This document shows positions 52,880-62,086 of a DNA stretch of 64,000 bases, piece after piece (the stretch's first letter is position 1; the number at the start of each line of letters is the position of its first letter). Made by a program: the position numbers and the translations under genes. The notes beneath the pieces are model-generated. The model saw nothing but the letters and a program-made list of their open reading frames with translations. It was not told where the DNA came from and made no database searches. The stretch is from Hoeflea marina (GTDB lineage Bacteria; Pseudomonadota; Alphaproteobacteria; Rhizobiales; Rhizobiaceae), in assembly GCF_003182275.1 (NCBI RefSeq), contig NZ_QGTR01000002.1, positions 910,237-974,236 of the forward strand, read 5' to 3'.

Positions 52880-55225
52880 CTATTCGGCAGCGATCAACTG
52901 CGGCTCGCCGCTGTGCAGCGGGATGCGCACGCTGACGATGGTGCCGACGCCCTCGATGGAGCGGACCTTCATGGCGCCGTTGTGCAGTTCGGTGAGCGAG
53001 CGCGAGATGGCGAGACCCAGCCCGGATCCGCCCTTCGACTTCGAGAACTGGTTCTGCACCTGCTCGAACGGCTGGCCGATCTTCTTCAGGGCTGCCTTGG
53101 GAATGCCGATGCCGGTGTCTTCGATGGTCAGCGTGACGGCCGTCGAGGTCTTGCGGGCCCGCACATAGATGCGGCCCTCATCGCCGGTGAACTTGACGGC
53201 ATTTGACAAGAGGTTGAGCAGGATCTGCTTCATGGCGCGGCGGTCGGCGATCATCGACAGGCCGCTGGAAATCCTCTGCTCGACAAGAATGTGCTTCTTC
53301 TCGGCGTTCGGGGAAATCAGCCGCAGCGTCTCCTCGATCAACGGCGCGAGGTCCACTTCCTCGGTGTCGAGCTGCATCTTGCCGGCCTCGATCTTCGACA
53401 TGTCGAGGATGTCGTTGATGACGCCGAGCAGGTGGATGCCTGAATCATGGATGTCGTCGGAATATTCCTCGTACTTCTCCGAGCCGAGCGGGCCGAACAT
53501 GCGGGTCTGCAGGATTTCCGAGAAGCCGATGATGGCATTGAGCGGGGTGCGCAGTTCGTGGCTCATATTGGCGAGAAACTCGGACTTGGCGAGGTTGGCG
53601 GCCTGGGCGCGCTCCTTCTCCAGCTGGTAATCGCGGTTGAGCGCGGAGAGTTCGGTGGCCTTCCGATTGAGTTCCGCCTGGCTCATGGACAGATCACCGA
53701 TGGTGGCCATCAGCCGCTTCTCGGAATCGCGGAGCCTCTCCTGGTTGCGCTTGAGCTGGGTGATGTCGGTGCCGACCGAAACCTGGCCGCCGTCGCGCGT
53801 CATGCGCTCGTTGATCTGCAGCCATCGGCCGTCGCCGAGCTGCACTTCGAAGGTCTGGGCATTCCCCTTGGCAAACGGTGTCGCAAGCCGCCGCTCGATC
53901 ACCGGCCGGGTCGCCGACGCCTCCACATGGCTGCGCAGGGCGCCCGGGGACAGCGCCTCGTCGGCAAGGCCGTGGATCGACTGGTAGTGCTTGTTCCACA
54001 GCACCAGGCGGTCATGGCGGTCCCACAGCACGAAGGCCTCCGAGGTGCTCTCGATGGCGTCGAACAGCCGCTGGTCGGCCTCGGCGGTCCGCTGCTGCAG
54101 GCGGTACTGCTCGGACACGTCCATGGCGATGCCGATGAGGTGCGTCTGGGTCGCCGACGGATCGACCACCTGCGCCCGGGCCCGCATCCAGACATAGTGG
54201 CCCTGGGCATGTCGCATGCGGAAGAGATGGTCGACCTGCTTGAGGTCGCCGCGCGCCACCTGCTGGGCGATTTCATAGAGGTTGCCGTCTTCGGGATGGA
54301 TCAGCGCCGAGGCTTCGCCGAACGATATCACCGAGTCGCGTGGCGCCAGGCCCAGCAGCTCGTACATCGAGCGCGACCAGTAAAGCCGGCCGCGCGCCAT
54401 GTCCCAGTCCCACAGGCCGCAATGGCCGCGTGATAGCGCCATCTCCACTCGGCGGTGCGATTCCATGTAGATTTCATCGGATTCGCGCGCCCGCCCGGCC
54501 TGTGAGAAATAGGCATAGAGGATGACCAGCAGGATTGCGGCGGTGGCAATGAAAAGTGTGGTGTTGACCGAAACGGTCTGGCGCCAGGCCTCCAGCATGT
54601 CGGTGATGGGAGTGAGCACCAGGATTGAGCCGCCATTGTCCGTCAGATTGACCATCGAGGCGAGGACGGCCTCGCCCGCGAAGATGATTTCGCGCACGCC
54701 GGCACGGTCCCCGAACTGGCGCAGTGGCGACCAGTCGGCCAGCAGATCGTCAAGCGCCATGCCGACCAGCCGGCTGCCGCCGGCGGTGGCGGCGAAGATG
54801 CGGCCCGACCCGTCGGTGACCACGACATAACGGCCTGAATCTCCCTGCAGTGCGCCCAGCACGCGATTGATCCGCACCTCGGTGTCCCAGCGACGGGAGT
54901 TCTCGAACAGGGTGGAGTCCTGCGTGAGCGTCGACGCCACGGCCATCAAGGTCAGCGCCGTGGTCTCCTCGGCGGCATGATAGAGCCGTTCACGACCGTC
55001 CATCATGTTGAGAAAGCGAGCGCAGGCGACGACCACGAGGAAGGCGACGATGAGGACGGGGATGAGGCGCTTGAGGAAAGGCTCTACGCCCTTCAGTCCT
55101 TCATAGGTCGGCTTGGCGAACAGTCTTGCATGTCCGGACATGGTCCAATCACGCGCCTGCAAAACTGGTTTATTTTCGGCAAGCCGCGACCCTTCGGCCG
55201 CAGATATCCTCTGCGAATCCGCCAT
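52880..55225 (-). CDS. Multi-PAS membrane sensor histidine kinase
   Basis: A 781-residue kinase. Membrane segments lie near 52-70 and 225-243, with a periplasmic sensor domain between them (GRYVVVTDGSGRIFAATAGG). Two or three PAS domains follow (about 265-385 and 400-510), then HisKA with NMSHELRTPLNAIIGFSEIL (His about 555) and an HATPase with LLNLLSNAVKFTG, EDTGIGIPK and GSGLGLAIS. The H-box is of the PleC/DivJ/PdhS type, which in related bacteria acts on DivK/PleD in polarity and cell-cycle control; that specific role is not shown here. The gene is monocistronic with no regulator adjacent. Confidence 0.9.
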   Translation of the reverse strand: MADSQRISAAEGSRLAENKPVLQARDWTMSGHARLFAKPTYEGLKGVEPFLKRLIPVLIVAFLVVVACARFLNMMDGRERLYHAAEETTALTLMAVASTLTQDSTLFENSRRWDTEVRINRVLGALQGDSGRYVVVTDGSGRIFAATAGGSRLVGMALDDLLADWSPLRQFGDRAGVREIIFAGEAVLASMVNLTDNGGSILVLTPITDMLEAWRQTVSVNTTLFIATAAILLVILYAYFSQAGRARESDEIYMESHRRVEMALSRGHCGLWDWDMARGRLYWSRSMYELLGLAPRDSVISFGEASALIHPEDGNLYEIAQQVARGDLKQVDHLFRMRHAQGHYVWMRARAQVVDPSATQTHLIGIAMDVSEQYRLQQRTAEADQRLFDAIESTSEAFVLWDRHDRLVLWNKHYQSIHGLADEALSPGALRSHVEASATRPVIERRLATPFAKGNAQTFEVQLGDGRWLQINERMTRDGGQVSVGTDITQLKRNQERLRDSEKRLMATIGDLSMSQAELNRKATELSALNRDYQLEKERAQAANLAKSEFLANMSHELRTPLNAIIGFSEILQTRMFGPLGSEKYEEYSDDIHDSGIHLLGVINDILDMSKIEAGKMQLDTEEVDLAPLIEETLRLISPNAEKKHILVEQRISSGLSMIADRRAMKQILLNLLSNAVKFTGDEGRIYVRARKTSTAVTLTIEDTGIGIPKAALKKIGQPFEQVQNQFSKSKGGSGLGLAISRSLTELHNGAMKVRSIEGVGTIVSVRIPLHSGEPQLIAAE

Positions 55226-55456
55226 GATTCTGAATTTCCCCGTTGGGACCCGGACTACCGCATCTCCGAATCTACCCTAATGAATCAAAGGTGATTCGCC
55301 TTGTCCAGTGGCAAGATGAACTCTTTTTTAAGGGTTTGTTATGACTCGGTTTTGTGGGACCCGCCACAGCTCGCCAAGGGGCCATTGAGTCGACGTCGCG
55401 GCAAAAGCCGGACAGTTCTCACTGCCCGGCCTGACTTGCGCCGCGGTTTCCCCTGC

Positions 55457-58108
55457 TCAGCCGGCCAGCGTGCGCTGGACGATGTCGCTGACGTCGGTGG
55501 AGAGCTGGGCGGCGCCGAGGATTGCCACCAGCGCCAGTCGGGCCTCTTCCTGCCTGACCGGTTCGAGCGACCGCCAGGACCGCATGGCCGTCAGCAGCCG
55601 GGCAGCCAGCTGCGGGTTGCGCTTGTCGATGGCGGTGACCTCGTCGGCGAGAAGGCGGAAGCCCGCGCCGTCGGCGCGGTTGAACCCGGTGGGGTTGCCG
55701 GCGGAGAAGGATCCGATCAGCGCCCGCACGCGGTTCGGATTCATGCGATCGAAATGCCGGCTGGTCATCAGCTCGCGGACCCGGTCAAGCGTGGCAGCTC
55801 CCGGCGCCATGGCCTGGATGGCGAACCACTTGTCGATCACCAGCGGATTGTCGGCGAAGCGAGCCTCGAAGGCTGCCAGCGCATCTGTTGCCGCGCCGGT
55901 TCCGGGAAAATGATGCGCCAGCACCTGCAGCGCCTGCGCCATCACTGTCATGTTGTCCGCGGCAGCGAAGACTGCTGCCGCCCGCGCCGGGCTTGCCTCG
56001 GCGATCGACGCATAGGACAGGGCGATGCCGGCCAGCGCCCTCAGACCCGCGCTGCCGGCATCGGGCGAATAGGGGCCGCCGGGGGCCTGGTTCGCCAGGG
56101 TGGAGAACAGCTCCCGTCCGGCGCGCGCCACATCGGCGATCACCGCCTCGCGGGCGGCCCGAATGGAATCGGGCTCGATGTTGGAGCCGATTTCGCGGGC
56201 GATGTCGGATTCGGCCGGCAGCGTCAGCGCCTGGGCGCGGAATGCCGGCTCCAGGCTCTCGTCGCCGGCGACGGCTGTCAGGATGGCGCAGAGCTCATCG
56301 CTGGCGGGCAGGGGGCGACCGTCGCGCGCCAGCCGCGCCGCGGCCACCAGGTGGCGGGTGGCATGGTCGTTGATCGCCTGCCAGCGGGCAACTCCGTCGG
56401 CGTCATGGCGGGCGATATGGGCGAGATCGGCAGAGCTTTGCTCCATGGCCAGGTTGACCGGAGCGGAAAAGCCGCGGTTGATCGACAGCACCGGCCGGGA
56501 GGCGACATCCGCGAACGTGACGCTCTGCTTGCGCCGGGTCAGGTGCAGCACGCCGGCGGCGGCCGAGCTGGCACCTGCACCGGAAGGCGAGCCCTTGTGT
56601 TCGCTGCCGTCCTCGAGCAGCAGGCCGTAGGCCAGCGGGATGTGCATGACCTCCTTGCGCGGCTGTCCCGGCGTCGGCTGCAGCGATTGTTCCAGCGTGA
56701 CGGTGAAGGTGGATTTCGCCTCGTCCCAGGAAGTGGACACCGAAACCGACGGCGTGCCGGCCTGGCTGTACCAGAGCGAGAACTGCATCAGGTCGCGGCT
56801 GCTGGCCTCGGCGAAACAGGCCAGGAAATCCTCGATCGTCACCGCCTGGCCGTCATGGCGCTCGAAATAGAGATCCATGCCCTGGCGGAACGCGTCGGCT
56901 CCGACGATGGTGCGCAGCATGCCGACGACTTCCGAGCCCTTCTCATAGACCGTCGCCGTGTAGAAATTGTTGATCTCGCGGTAGCTTTCCGGCCGCACCG
57001 GATGGGCCAGCGGCCCGGCGTCCTCGGGAAACTGATGCGCCTTCAGGAGCCGGATCTCGGCAATGCGCTTGACCGGCGCGGAGCGCTGGTCGGCGGAGAA
57101 GGCGTGGTCGCGGAAGACCGTCAGCCCTTCCTTGAGGCAGAGCTGGAACCAGTCGCGGCAGGTGATGCGATTGCCGGTCCAGTTGTGGAAGTATTCGTGG
57201 GCGATGATCGCCTCGATATTGGCGTAGTCGGCATCGGTGGCAGTCTCGGGATCGGCGAGCACGTATTTGTCGTTGAAGACGTTGAGCCCCTTGTTCTCCA
57301 TGGCTCCCATGTTGAAGTCGGAGACCGCGACGATCATGAAGATGTCGAGATCATAGGCGCGGCCGAACGTCTCCTCGTCCCAGCGCATCGAGCGCTTGAG
57401 CGCGTCCATGGCATAGGCGGCGCGTTTCTCCTTGCCGTGCTCGACATAGATCCTGAGCGCCACCTCGCGCTCATCCATGGTGGTGAATGTGTCCTCGATG
57501 ACTCCCAGGTCGCCGGCCACGAGCGCAAAGAGATAGCTTGGCTTGGGATGCGGATCGAACCAGGCGGCAAAGTGCCGGCCCTCATCGTAATTGCCGCCGC
57601 CGAGATAGTTGCCGTTGGACAGCATCAGTCTGGCGTCGTCCTTGCGGGAGATGATGGTCACCGTGTAGACGGCAAGCACGTCGGGCCGGTCGTAGAAATA
57701 GGTGATGCGCCGGAAACCCTCCGCCTCGCACTGGGTGCAGTAGATGTTCCCGGTCCGGTAGAGACCCATGAGGCTGGTATTGGCCTCAGGCGCGATCGTC
57801 GTATTGACCGTGATTTCGAATGTGGCTTCCGCCGGCAGGTTGCGGATGGTCAGATTTTCGGGCGTGACGTCGAAATCGGCGGGATCGATGTCATTGCCGT
57901 CCAGCTGGACGCTGTCGAGTGTGAGCTCATCGCCGTCGAAGACCAGCGGAGCGCTGCGGCTGACGCCGGCGCGGCGTTTCATGAGGACACGGGAAATCAC
58001 CTTCGTCTCGGCCGGATCCAGCTCGAACGTGAGGTCGATGCGGTCAACGACGAAGTCGGTCGGCGCGTAGTCCTTCAGGTGAAAAACCTGCCCAGTGTCA
58101 GTCCGCAT
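55457..58108 (-). CDS. pepN: Aminopeptidase N
   Basis: An 883-residue M1-family zinc aminopeptidase. It has the substrate-anchoring GAMENKGLNVF (near 266), the zinc motif HEYFHNWTGNRITCRDWFQL (near 302) with the downstream Glu in LCLKEGLTVF, and the conserved FRDHAFSADQRSAPVKRI. The C-terminal half is helical, as in gamma-proteobacterial PepN. It acts in the cytoplasm in peptide turnover. The ATG at 58108 has GAGG at 7-nt spacing. Length and motifs are normal. Confidence 0.95.
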   Translation of the reverse strand: MRTDTGQVFHLKDYAPTDFVVDRIDLTFELDPAETKVISRVLMKRRAGVSRSAPLVFDGDELTLDSVQLDGNDIDPADFDVTPENLTIRNLPAEATFEITVNTTIAPEANTSLMGLYRTGNIYCTQCEAEGFRRITYFYDRPDVLAVYTVTIISRKDDARLMLSNGNYLGGGNYDEGRHFAAWFDPHPKPSYLFALVAGDLGVIEDTFTTMDEREVALRIYVEHGKEKRAAYAMDALKRSMRWDEETFGRAYDLDIFMIVAVSDFNMGAMENKGLNVFNDKYVLADPETATDADYANIEAIIAHEYFHNWTGNRITCRDWFQLCLKEGLTVFRDHAFSADQRSAPVKRIAEIRLLKAHQFPEDAGPLAHPVRPESYREINNFYTATVYEKGSEVVGMLRTIVGADAFRQGMDLYFERHDGQAVTIEDFLACFAEASSRDLMQFSLWYSQAGTPSVSVSTSWDEAKSTFTVTLEQSLQPTPGQPRKEVMHIPLAYGLLLEDGSEHKGSPSGAGASSAAAGVLHLTRRKQSVTFADVASRPVLSINRGFSAPVNLAMEQSSADLAHIARHDADGVARWQAINDHATRHLVAAARLARDGRPLPASDELCAILTAVAGDESLEPAFRAQALTLPAESDIAREIGSNIEPDSIRAAREAVIADVARAGRELFSTLANQAPGGPYSPDAGSAGLRALAGIALSYASIAEASPARAAAVFAAADNMTVMAQALQVLAHHFPGTGAATDALAAFEARFADNPLVIDKWFAIQAMAPGAATLDRVRELMTSRHFDRMNPNRVRALIGSFSAGNPTGFNRADGAGFRLLADEVTAIDKRNPQLAARLLTAMRSWRSLEPVRQEEARLALVAILGAAQLSTDVSDIVQRTLAG

Positions 58109-58357
58109 ACGCAAGCCTCATTTAGCAATTCGTTTTGGTCGATTCGATCGATAGCAAAGAGATATCGCAATCCGGTTAATTCGCGAAATCCCGGGGAACC
58201 GCCGGATTGGCGCCTCTCGCGGAGCGAAACAACCCCATGCCCTGCAGCCGCCTCCGGTTGCCCGATCACGGATTGCCCCTCGACATTCCCTCTCTCTGCC
58301 TTAAATATACGGCACGCCGTTCGGCAACTGGTCCAAACTCCACCTCCGGGAATTGAC

Positions 58358-60655
58358 ATGAACATTGCGACACCGAAATTCGGAGTGGGCGCATCCGCGC
58401 TTCGCAAGGAAGACACCAAGCTCATCCGGGGTGAGGGCTGCTTCACCGACGACGTCAGGGCCGAGGGCGAACTGCGCGGCTTTGTCGTCCGCTCCCCCTA
58501 TGCGGCGGCAAGCTTCAGCTTCACCGATCTTGACGCCGCCCGCCAGTCCGAAGGTGTCCATCTGGTGCTCACTGCCGCCGATCTCGCCCATCTCGGCCCG
58601 GTGGTCTGCCAGACGCCGGTCAAGCAGCCGGATGGTGCCAGGCATGCGATGAAGCATGTGCCGCTCCTGTGCGACGGCGAAGTCCGCTATGTCGGCGACG
58701 CGGTGGCCTTCGTGGTGGCCGACACGCTGGAACAGGCGCAGGAAGCCGCCGACCTCATCGGCATCGACTGGGACACCGGCGACGCCCACGCCGATCTCGG
58801 TACTGCACTTGATTCCGGCTCTCCGGTGGTCTGGCCGGATCTCGGCTCCAACCAGGCATTCCTCTACAAGCTCGGCGATGCGGGCAGGACCGAAGCGGCC
58901 TTCGCGGGCGCCCATCACGTCACAACGATCAAGTTCGTCAACAACCGGCTGGTCTGCAACTACATGGAGCCGCGCGCCTGCCTGGCGGAGTGGGATTCAT
59001 CTGCGGGCAAGTTCACGGTGACGCTCGGCTCGCAGGGCGTCCACAACATGCGCAACACGCTGGCCAAAGACGTCTTCAAGATCGGCAACGACGATATCCG
59101 CGTCATCACCCGCGATGTCGGCGGCGGCTTCGGCACCAAGAGCTTCAACTATCGCGAATATCCGCTGGCCATGGAGGCCGCGCGCCAGCTCGACCGCCCG
59201 GTCAAGTGGGTGGGCGACCGCACCGAGCATTTTCTCGCCGACGCCCACGGCCGCGACAATGTCGTCGAGGCCTCGATGGCGCTCGCCAGCGACGGCCGCT
59301 TCCTCGGCCTCAGGATCAGCATTCTCGCCAATATGGGCGCCTATCTGCACCAGTACGGTCCCTATATCCCGGTGCTTGGGGCATCGATGGCGACCGGCGT
59401 CTACGACATCACCAATCTCGACCTGACGATTACCGGCGTCTACACCCACACCGTGCCGCTCGACGCCTATCGCGGCGCCGGACGCCCGGAAGCCGCCTTC
59501 CTGCTCGAGCGTCTGGTGGATGCCTGCGCCCGCGACACCGGCATTCCGCTGGCGGATCTGCGCCGCAGGAACTTCATCAAGCCCGAGCAGTTCCCCTACA
59601 CCACGCCCTACGGCCGGACCTATGACGTCGGCGAGTTCGATGGACACATGACGCGCGCGCTGGAAAAGACCGATGCCGCAGGCTTCGAGGCTCGGGCGGC
59701 CGAAGCCGTCTCGCGCGGCAGGATCCGCGGCTACGGCACCGCCGTCTATGTCGAGGCTTGCGCCTTCGCCGGCTCGGAGGCCGCCAAGGTGGAACTGACG
59801 CCGGACGGCGAAGTGGTGCTCTACATCGGCACCCAGACCAACGGCCAGGGCCATGCCACCGCCTACAGCCAGTTTATCGCCGACAAGATCGGCATCGATT
59901 TCGACAGGATCATCGTCCGCCAGGGGGACACCAGCGAACTGCCCAAGGGCGGAGGCACCGGGGGCTCGCGGTCCATTCCGCTCGGCGGCGTCTCGGTGGC
60001 GGCTGCCGCCGAGGTGCTGGCCGAGAAGATGAAGAAGATCGCCGCCGACGAACTGGAGGCCTCGCCGGCCGACATCGAACTGGTCGACGGCTCGGCCCGC
60101 ATCGTCGGCACCGACCGGGTGATGAGCTATGGCGACCTGGCGCGCGCCGCCAAGTCCGAGGAGGACCGCCGCGGCGACGCGGAGATCGTTCAGGACGAGG
60201 CGACCTATCCCAACGGCACCCACATCTGCGAGATCGAGATCGATCCCGACACCGGCGCCACCGAGATCGTCCGCTATTCGATCGTCGATGATTTCGGCGT
60301 CACGGTGAACCCGATCCTGCTGCTCGGCCAGATCCATGGCGGCGTGGTGCAGGGCATCGGCCAGTGCCTCAACGAGGGCGCGGTCTATTCCGACGACGGC
60401 CAGCTCTTGACGGCGAGCTTCATGGACTACGCCGTGCCGCGCGCCGACGAGCTGCCGTTCTTCGAGTTCGAGACCCGCAACGTGCCCTCGACCACCAACG
60501 CGCTCGGCATCAAGGGCGCGGGCGAGGCCGGCACCATCGGCTCCTGCCCGGCGGTGGCCAACGCCGTCATCGATGCGCTCGATCGCTCCCGCGGCATCCG
60601 CCATCTCGACATGCCGATGACGCCGCTGAAGATCTGGCAGGCGCTCAACGGATAG
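58358..60655 (+). CDS. Molybdenum hydroxylase large subunit (CoxL/XdhB-like)
   Basis: A 765-residue protein of the xanthine dehydrogenase family molybdopterin-binding subunit: VGASALRKEDTKLIRGEGCF at the N-terminus, DVGGGFGTKSFNYREYPLAM, the form-II signature DAYRGAGRPEAAFLLERLVD, GTQTNGQGHATAYSQFIADK and the active-site Glu in IKGAGEAGTIGSCP. It lacks the AYRCSFR loop of true CO dehydrogenase, so CO oxidation is unlikely; an aldehyde or N-heterocycle substrate is more probable. The FAD (CoxM) and iron-sulfur (CoxS) partner genes are not adjacent. The ATG at 58358 is chosen because homology begins there. Confidence 0.88.
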   Translation: MNIATPKFGVGASALRKEDTKLIRGEGCFTDDVRAEGELRGFVVRSPYAAASFSFTDLDAARQSEGVHLVLTAADLAHLGPVVCQTPVKQPDGARHAMKHVPLLCDGEVRYVGDAVAFVVADTLEQAQEAADLIGIDWDTGDAHADLGTALDSGSPVVWPDLGSNQAFLYKLGDAGRTEAAFAGAHHVTTIKFVNNRLVCNYMEPRACLAEWDSSAGKFTVTLGSQGVHNMRNTLAKDVFKIGNDDIRVITRDVGGGFGTKSFNYREYPLAMEAARQLDRPVKWVGDRTEHFLADAHGRDNVVEASMALASDGRFLGLRISILANMGAYLHQYGPYIPVLGASMATGVYDITNLDLTITGVYTHTVPLDAYRGAGRPEAAFLLERLVDACARDTGIPLADLRRRNFIKPEQFPYTTPYGRTYDVGEFDGHMTRALEKTDAAGFEARAAEAVSRGRIRGYGTAVYVEACAFAGSEAAKVELTPDGEVVLYIGTQTNGQGHATAYSQFIADKIGIDFDRIIVRQGDTSELPKGGGTGGSRSIPLGGVSVAAAAEVLAEKMKKIAADELEASPADIELVDGSARIVGTDRVMSYGDLARAAKSEEDRRGDAEIVQDEATYPNGTHICEIEIDPDTGATEIVRYSIVDDFGVTVNPILLLGQIHGGVVQGIGQCLNEGAVYSDDGQLLTASFMDYAVPRADELPFFEFETRNVPSTTNALGIKGAGEAGTIGSCPAVANAVIDALDRSRGIRHLDMPMTPLKIWQALNG

Positions 60656-60784
60656 GGCGCGGCCGGATGAGAGGGCGCGCGATTCACCCATTTCGAAGGG
60701 CCATCCGTGTTCCTCCCATCGCCGCTGATGGGTCGGGACAGCGATGTGCGGATGCCCCGGCACCGGCCCCTCCCGTCTCGCTCA

Positions 60785-60845
60785 CCCCACCCTCATCCTG
60801 AAGTGCTCGCGCATCGAGCCGCCCTCGAAGGGCGAGGGTCCAGAG
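60785..60845. repeat. Degenerate intergenic repeat (ACCCTCATCCTGA family)
   Basis: ACCCTCATCCTGAAGTGCTC, then GCGCATCGAGCC and CCTCGAAGGGCGAGGGT, an imperfect palindrome resembling dispersed repeats common in rhizobial intergenic DNA. Confidence 0.6.
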
Positions 60846-60952
60846 ACCCGGGTGTCTGCGCGGTGAGAGACTCCCGTGCTGCGGATGGTCCGGTCTCTTG
60901 GCGCCTGATCGCAAGAACGTTGCGCGCTGGCCGCGCGGCGTCGAACGGCAAC

Positions 60953-61054
60953 GGGCATCGCGCTGAACATCGCCCCGGTGGTCGCTTCGTCGGCATGTCG
61001 AGCGCCGTCGAGGCGGCCACCGAAGCGCTCAAGGCAGGCGAAGTCGTCTTTTTC
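60953..61054 (+). pseudogene. Remnant of a DMT transporter gene
   Basis: About 100 bp resemble 62147-62248 of the intact transporter downstream. The second half reads GMSSAVEAATEALKAGEVVF against GMATAIKAAGEALPAGEIVF. A one-base deletion near the middle shifts the frame, and the similarity stops at 61054, exactly where the minus-strand toxin remnant ends. At roughly three-quarters identity this is an old paralogous fragment, not a recent duplication. Confidence 0.7.
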
Positions 61055-61055
61055 G

Positions 61056-61396
61056 CTAGGTCCTCGTCTTGGGTGAACCTGCCAGACCGAGAAAGACAAG
61101 GACCGCTTGATTGAGCCGCACTATATCCTCGTCGTCGAGCCGACCGACCCGGGTCCCGACCTTGGTTTTCGGAATTGTCGTGATCTTGTCGACCATCAGC
61201 CGGCATGGCGAGTTGAGGCCATTGCGGCTGTTCGGCTCCACCGGCAAGCGGAACAGCGGCGCTTCGGTCTCATCCGTGGTAAAGGCGCAGACCGTGATGG
61301 AATCCGTCGCGTCGAACGCTTCGTCCTGCACGACGACAACCGGGCGAGGCCTGCCAGCGGAATCCTTGCCGCCGGAGACGGTCCAGATGTCCCCGC
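61056..61396 (-). pseudogene. MazF/PemK-type toxin without a start codon
   Basis: The frame reads RRGDIWTVSGGKDSAGRPRP, then VVVVQDEAFDATDSITVCAF, PCRLMVDKITTIPKTKVGTR and VGRLDDEDIVRLNQAVLVFL, a near-complete MazF/PemK endoribonuclease. The codon before RRGDIW, where relatives have the initiating Met, is CAT, and no ATG, GTG or TTG occurs upstream in this frame for many codons. A GTG at 61331 could only make a protein lacking the first 20 or so residues, which include catalytic elements. It is therefore probably inactive. Confidence 0.72.
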
Positions 61397-61594
61397 GTCG
61401 ATGAACGCCTGATCGCTCGGCGCATCGTTGCTTGTTGCCACGGCGAGCGACTGCCGACGCGCTTCCGTCCTCAACGAAGGTGCACGAACATCCGGCACCC
61501 AGATCTGGATTGGCCGCAAGCCCTGCGCCCGCAGGCGGGCACGATGTTCGCTGACCTTCACGCGGGACGGCCTGGGATTGGAAGCAGAGGGCAT
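61394..61594 (-). pseudogene. MazE-like antitoxin with its C-terminus lost
   Basis: It begins at ATG 61594 (GGAG at 6-nt spacing) and reads MPSASNPRPSRVKVSEHRAR, LRAQGLRPIQIWVPDVRAPS, LRTEARRQSLAVATSNDAPS, DQAFIDA, the small antitoxin that accompanies this MazF type in rhizobia. After FIDA the frame passes directly into out-of-frame toxin sequence, with no stop for about 66 codons (to 61196), so the toxin-binding C-terminus and the gene boundary are missing. The N-terminal DNA-binding part may still be made. Confidence 0.7.
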
Positions 61595-61612
61595 GGGGGG
61601 CTCCATCACGAT

Positions 61613-61626
61613 GGTTACATGTAACC
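61613..61626. promoter_or_regulatory. Perfect palindrome upstream of the antitoxin remnant
   Basis: GGTTACATGTAACC is a perfect 14-bp palindrome 19 bp upstream of the antitoxin ATG. Position and symmetry suit an operator for autoregulation by the MazE-like protein. Confidence 0.5.
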
Positions 61627-62086
61627 TACCATGAGCCGGCGCTGATCGCGAGTCTCTCCGTTGAGAGAAAAAGGTCAGGATGCCTACGAATCCGGCCGCG
61701 CAACGGCGATGGAGCGATAACAAAGACCGGTCCGATACGGTCATCGGCGGCATCACACAGCGCAGAAGCTGAATATGGTCGCGTGAATTCTGCAGAGCCC
61801 CGTCAGAACGGGGATCCTGCGCCAGAGCCCTGTTTTCAGGCAGAGACACTGCCGGTTGAGAGGGCAGGGCGCTTCGCTCCTGATCCTCGGGATCCTCGCG
61901 CCCCGGCCGCACCGTATCGAACGGCAATCATCCGGCGATCACCACATCTCTCTGGTCCATCAGGATTTTTGACCGGACAAAGCCGCGTCGGCAGGCTATG
62001 AGAGGATGTCTTCTCATGCCCCGTTCCCGCCCGTGGCGCTTCCGCCGCGTCGCCCGCGCCGGGCCGCCACCGGAACCGCTCCCGAC
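61627..62086. other. Intergenic stretch with no gene seen
   Basis: About 460 bp between the antitoxin remnant and the transporter start. No frame shows gene-like codon use and no RNA gene or strong hairpin was recognised. Part of it may belong to a longer N-terminus of the transporter (an in-frame ATG at 62006). Confidence 0.45.

Noticed and set aside
55301-58357. Very long plus-strand open frame running into the molybdenum hydroxylase gene, suggesting a 1784-residue protein
   Set aside because: It is the antisense of pepN, whose motifs (GAMEN, HEYFH) are complete on the minus strand; GC-rich codon use leaves the opposite frame open. The hydroxylase homology begins only at 58358.
58358-60655. 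Aerobic carbon monoxide dehydrogenase
   Set aside because: The active-site loop reads AYRGAGR and not AYRCSFR, and the small and medium subunits are missing.
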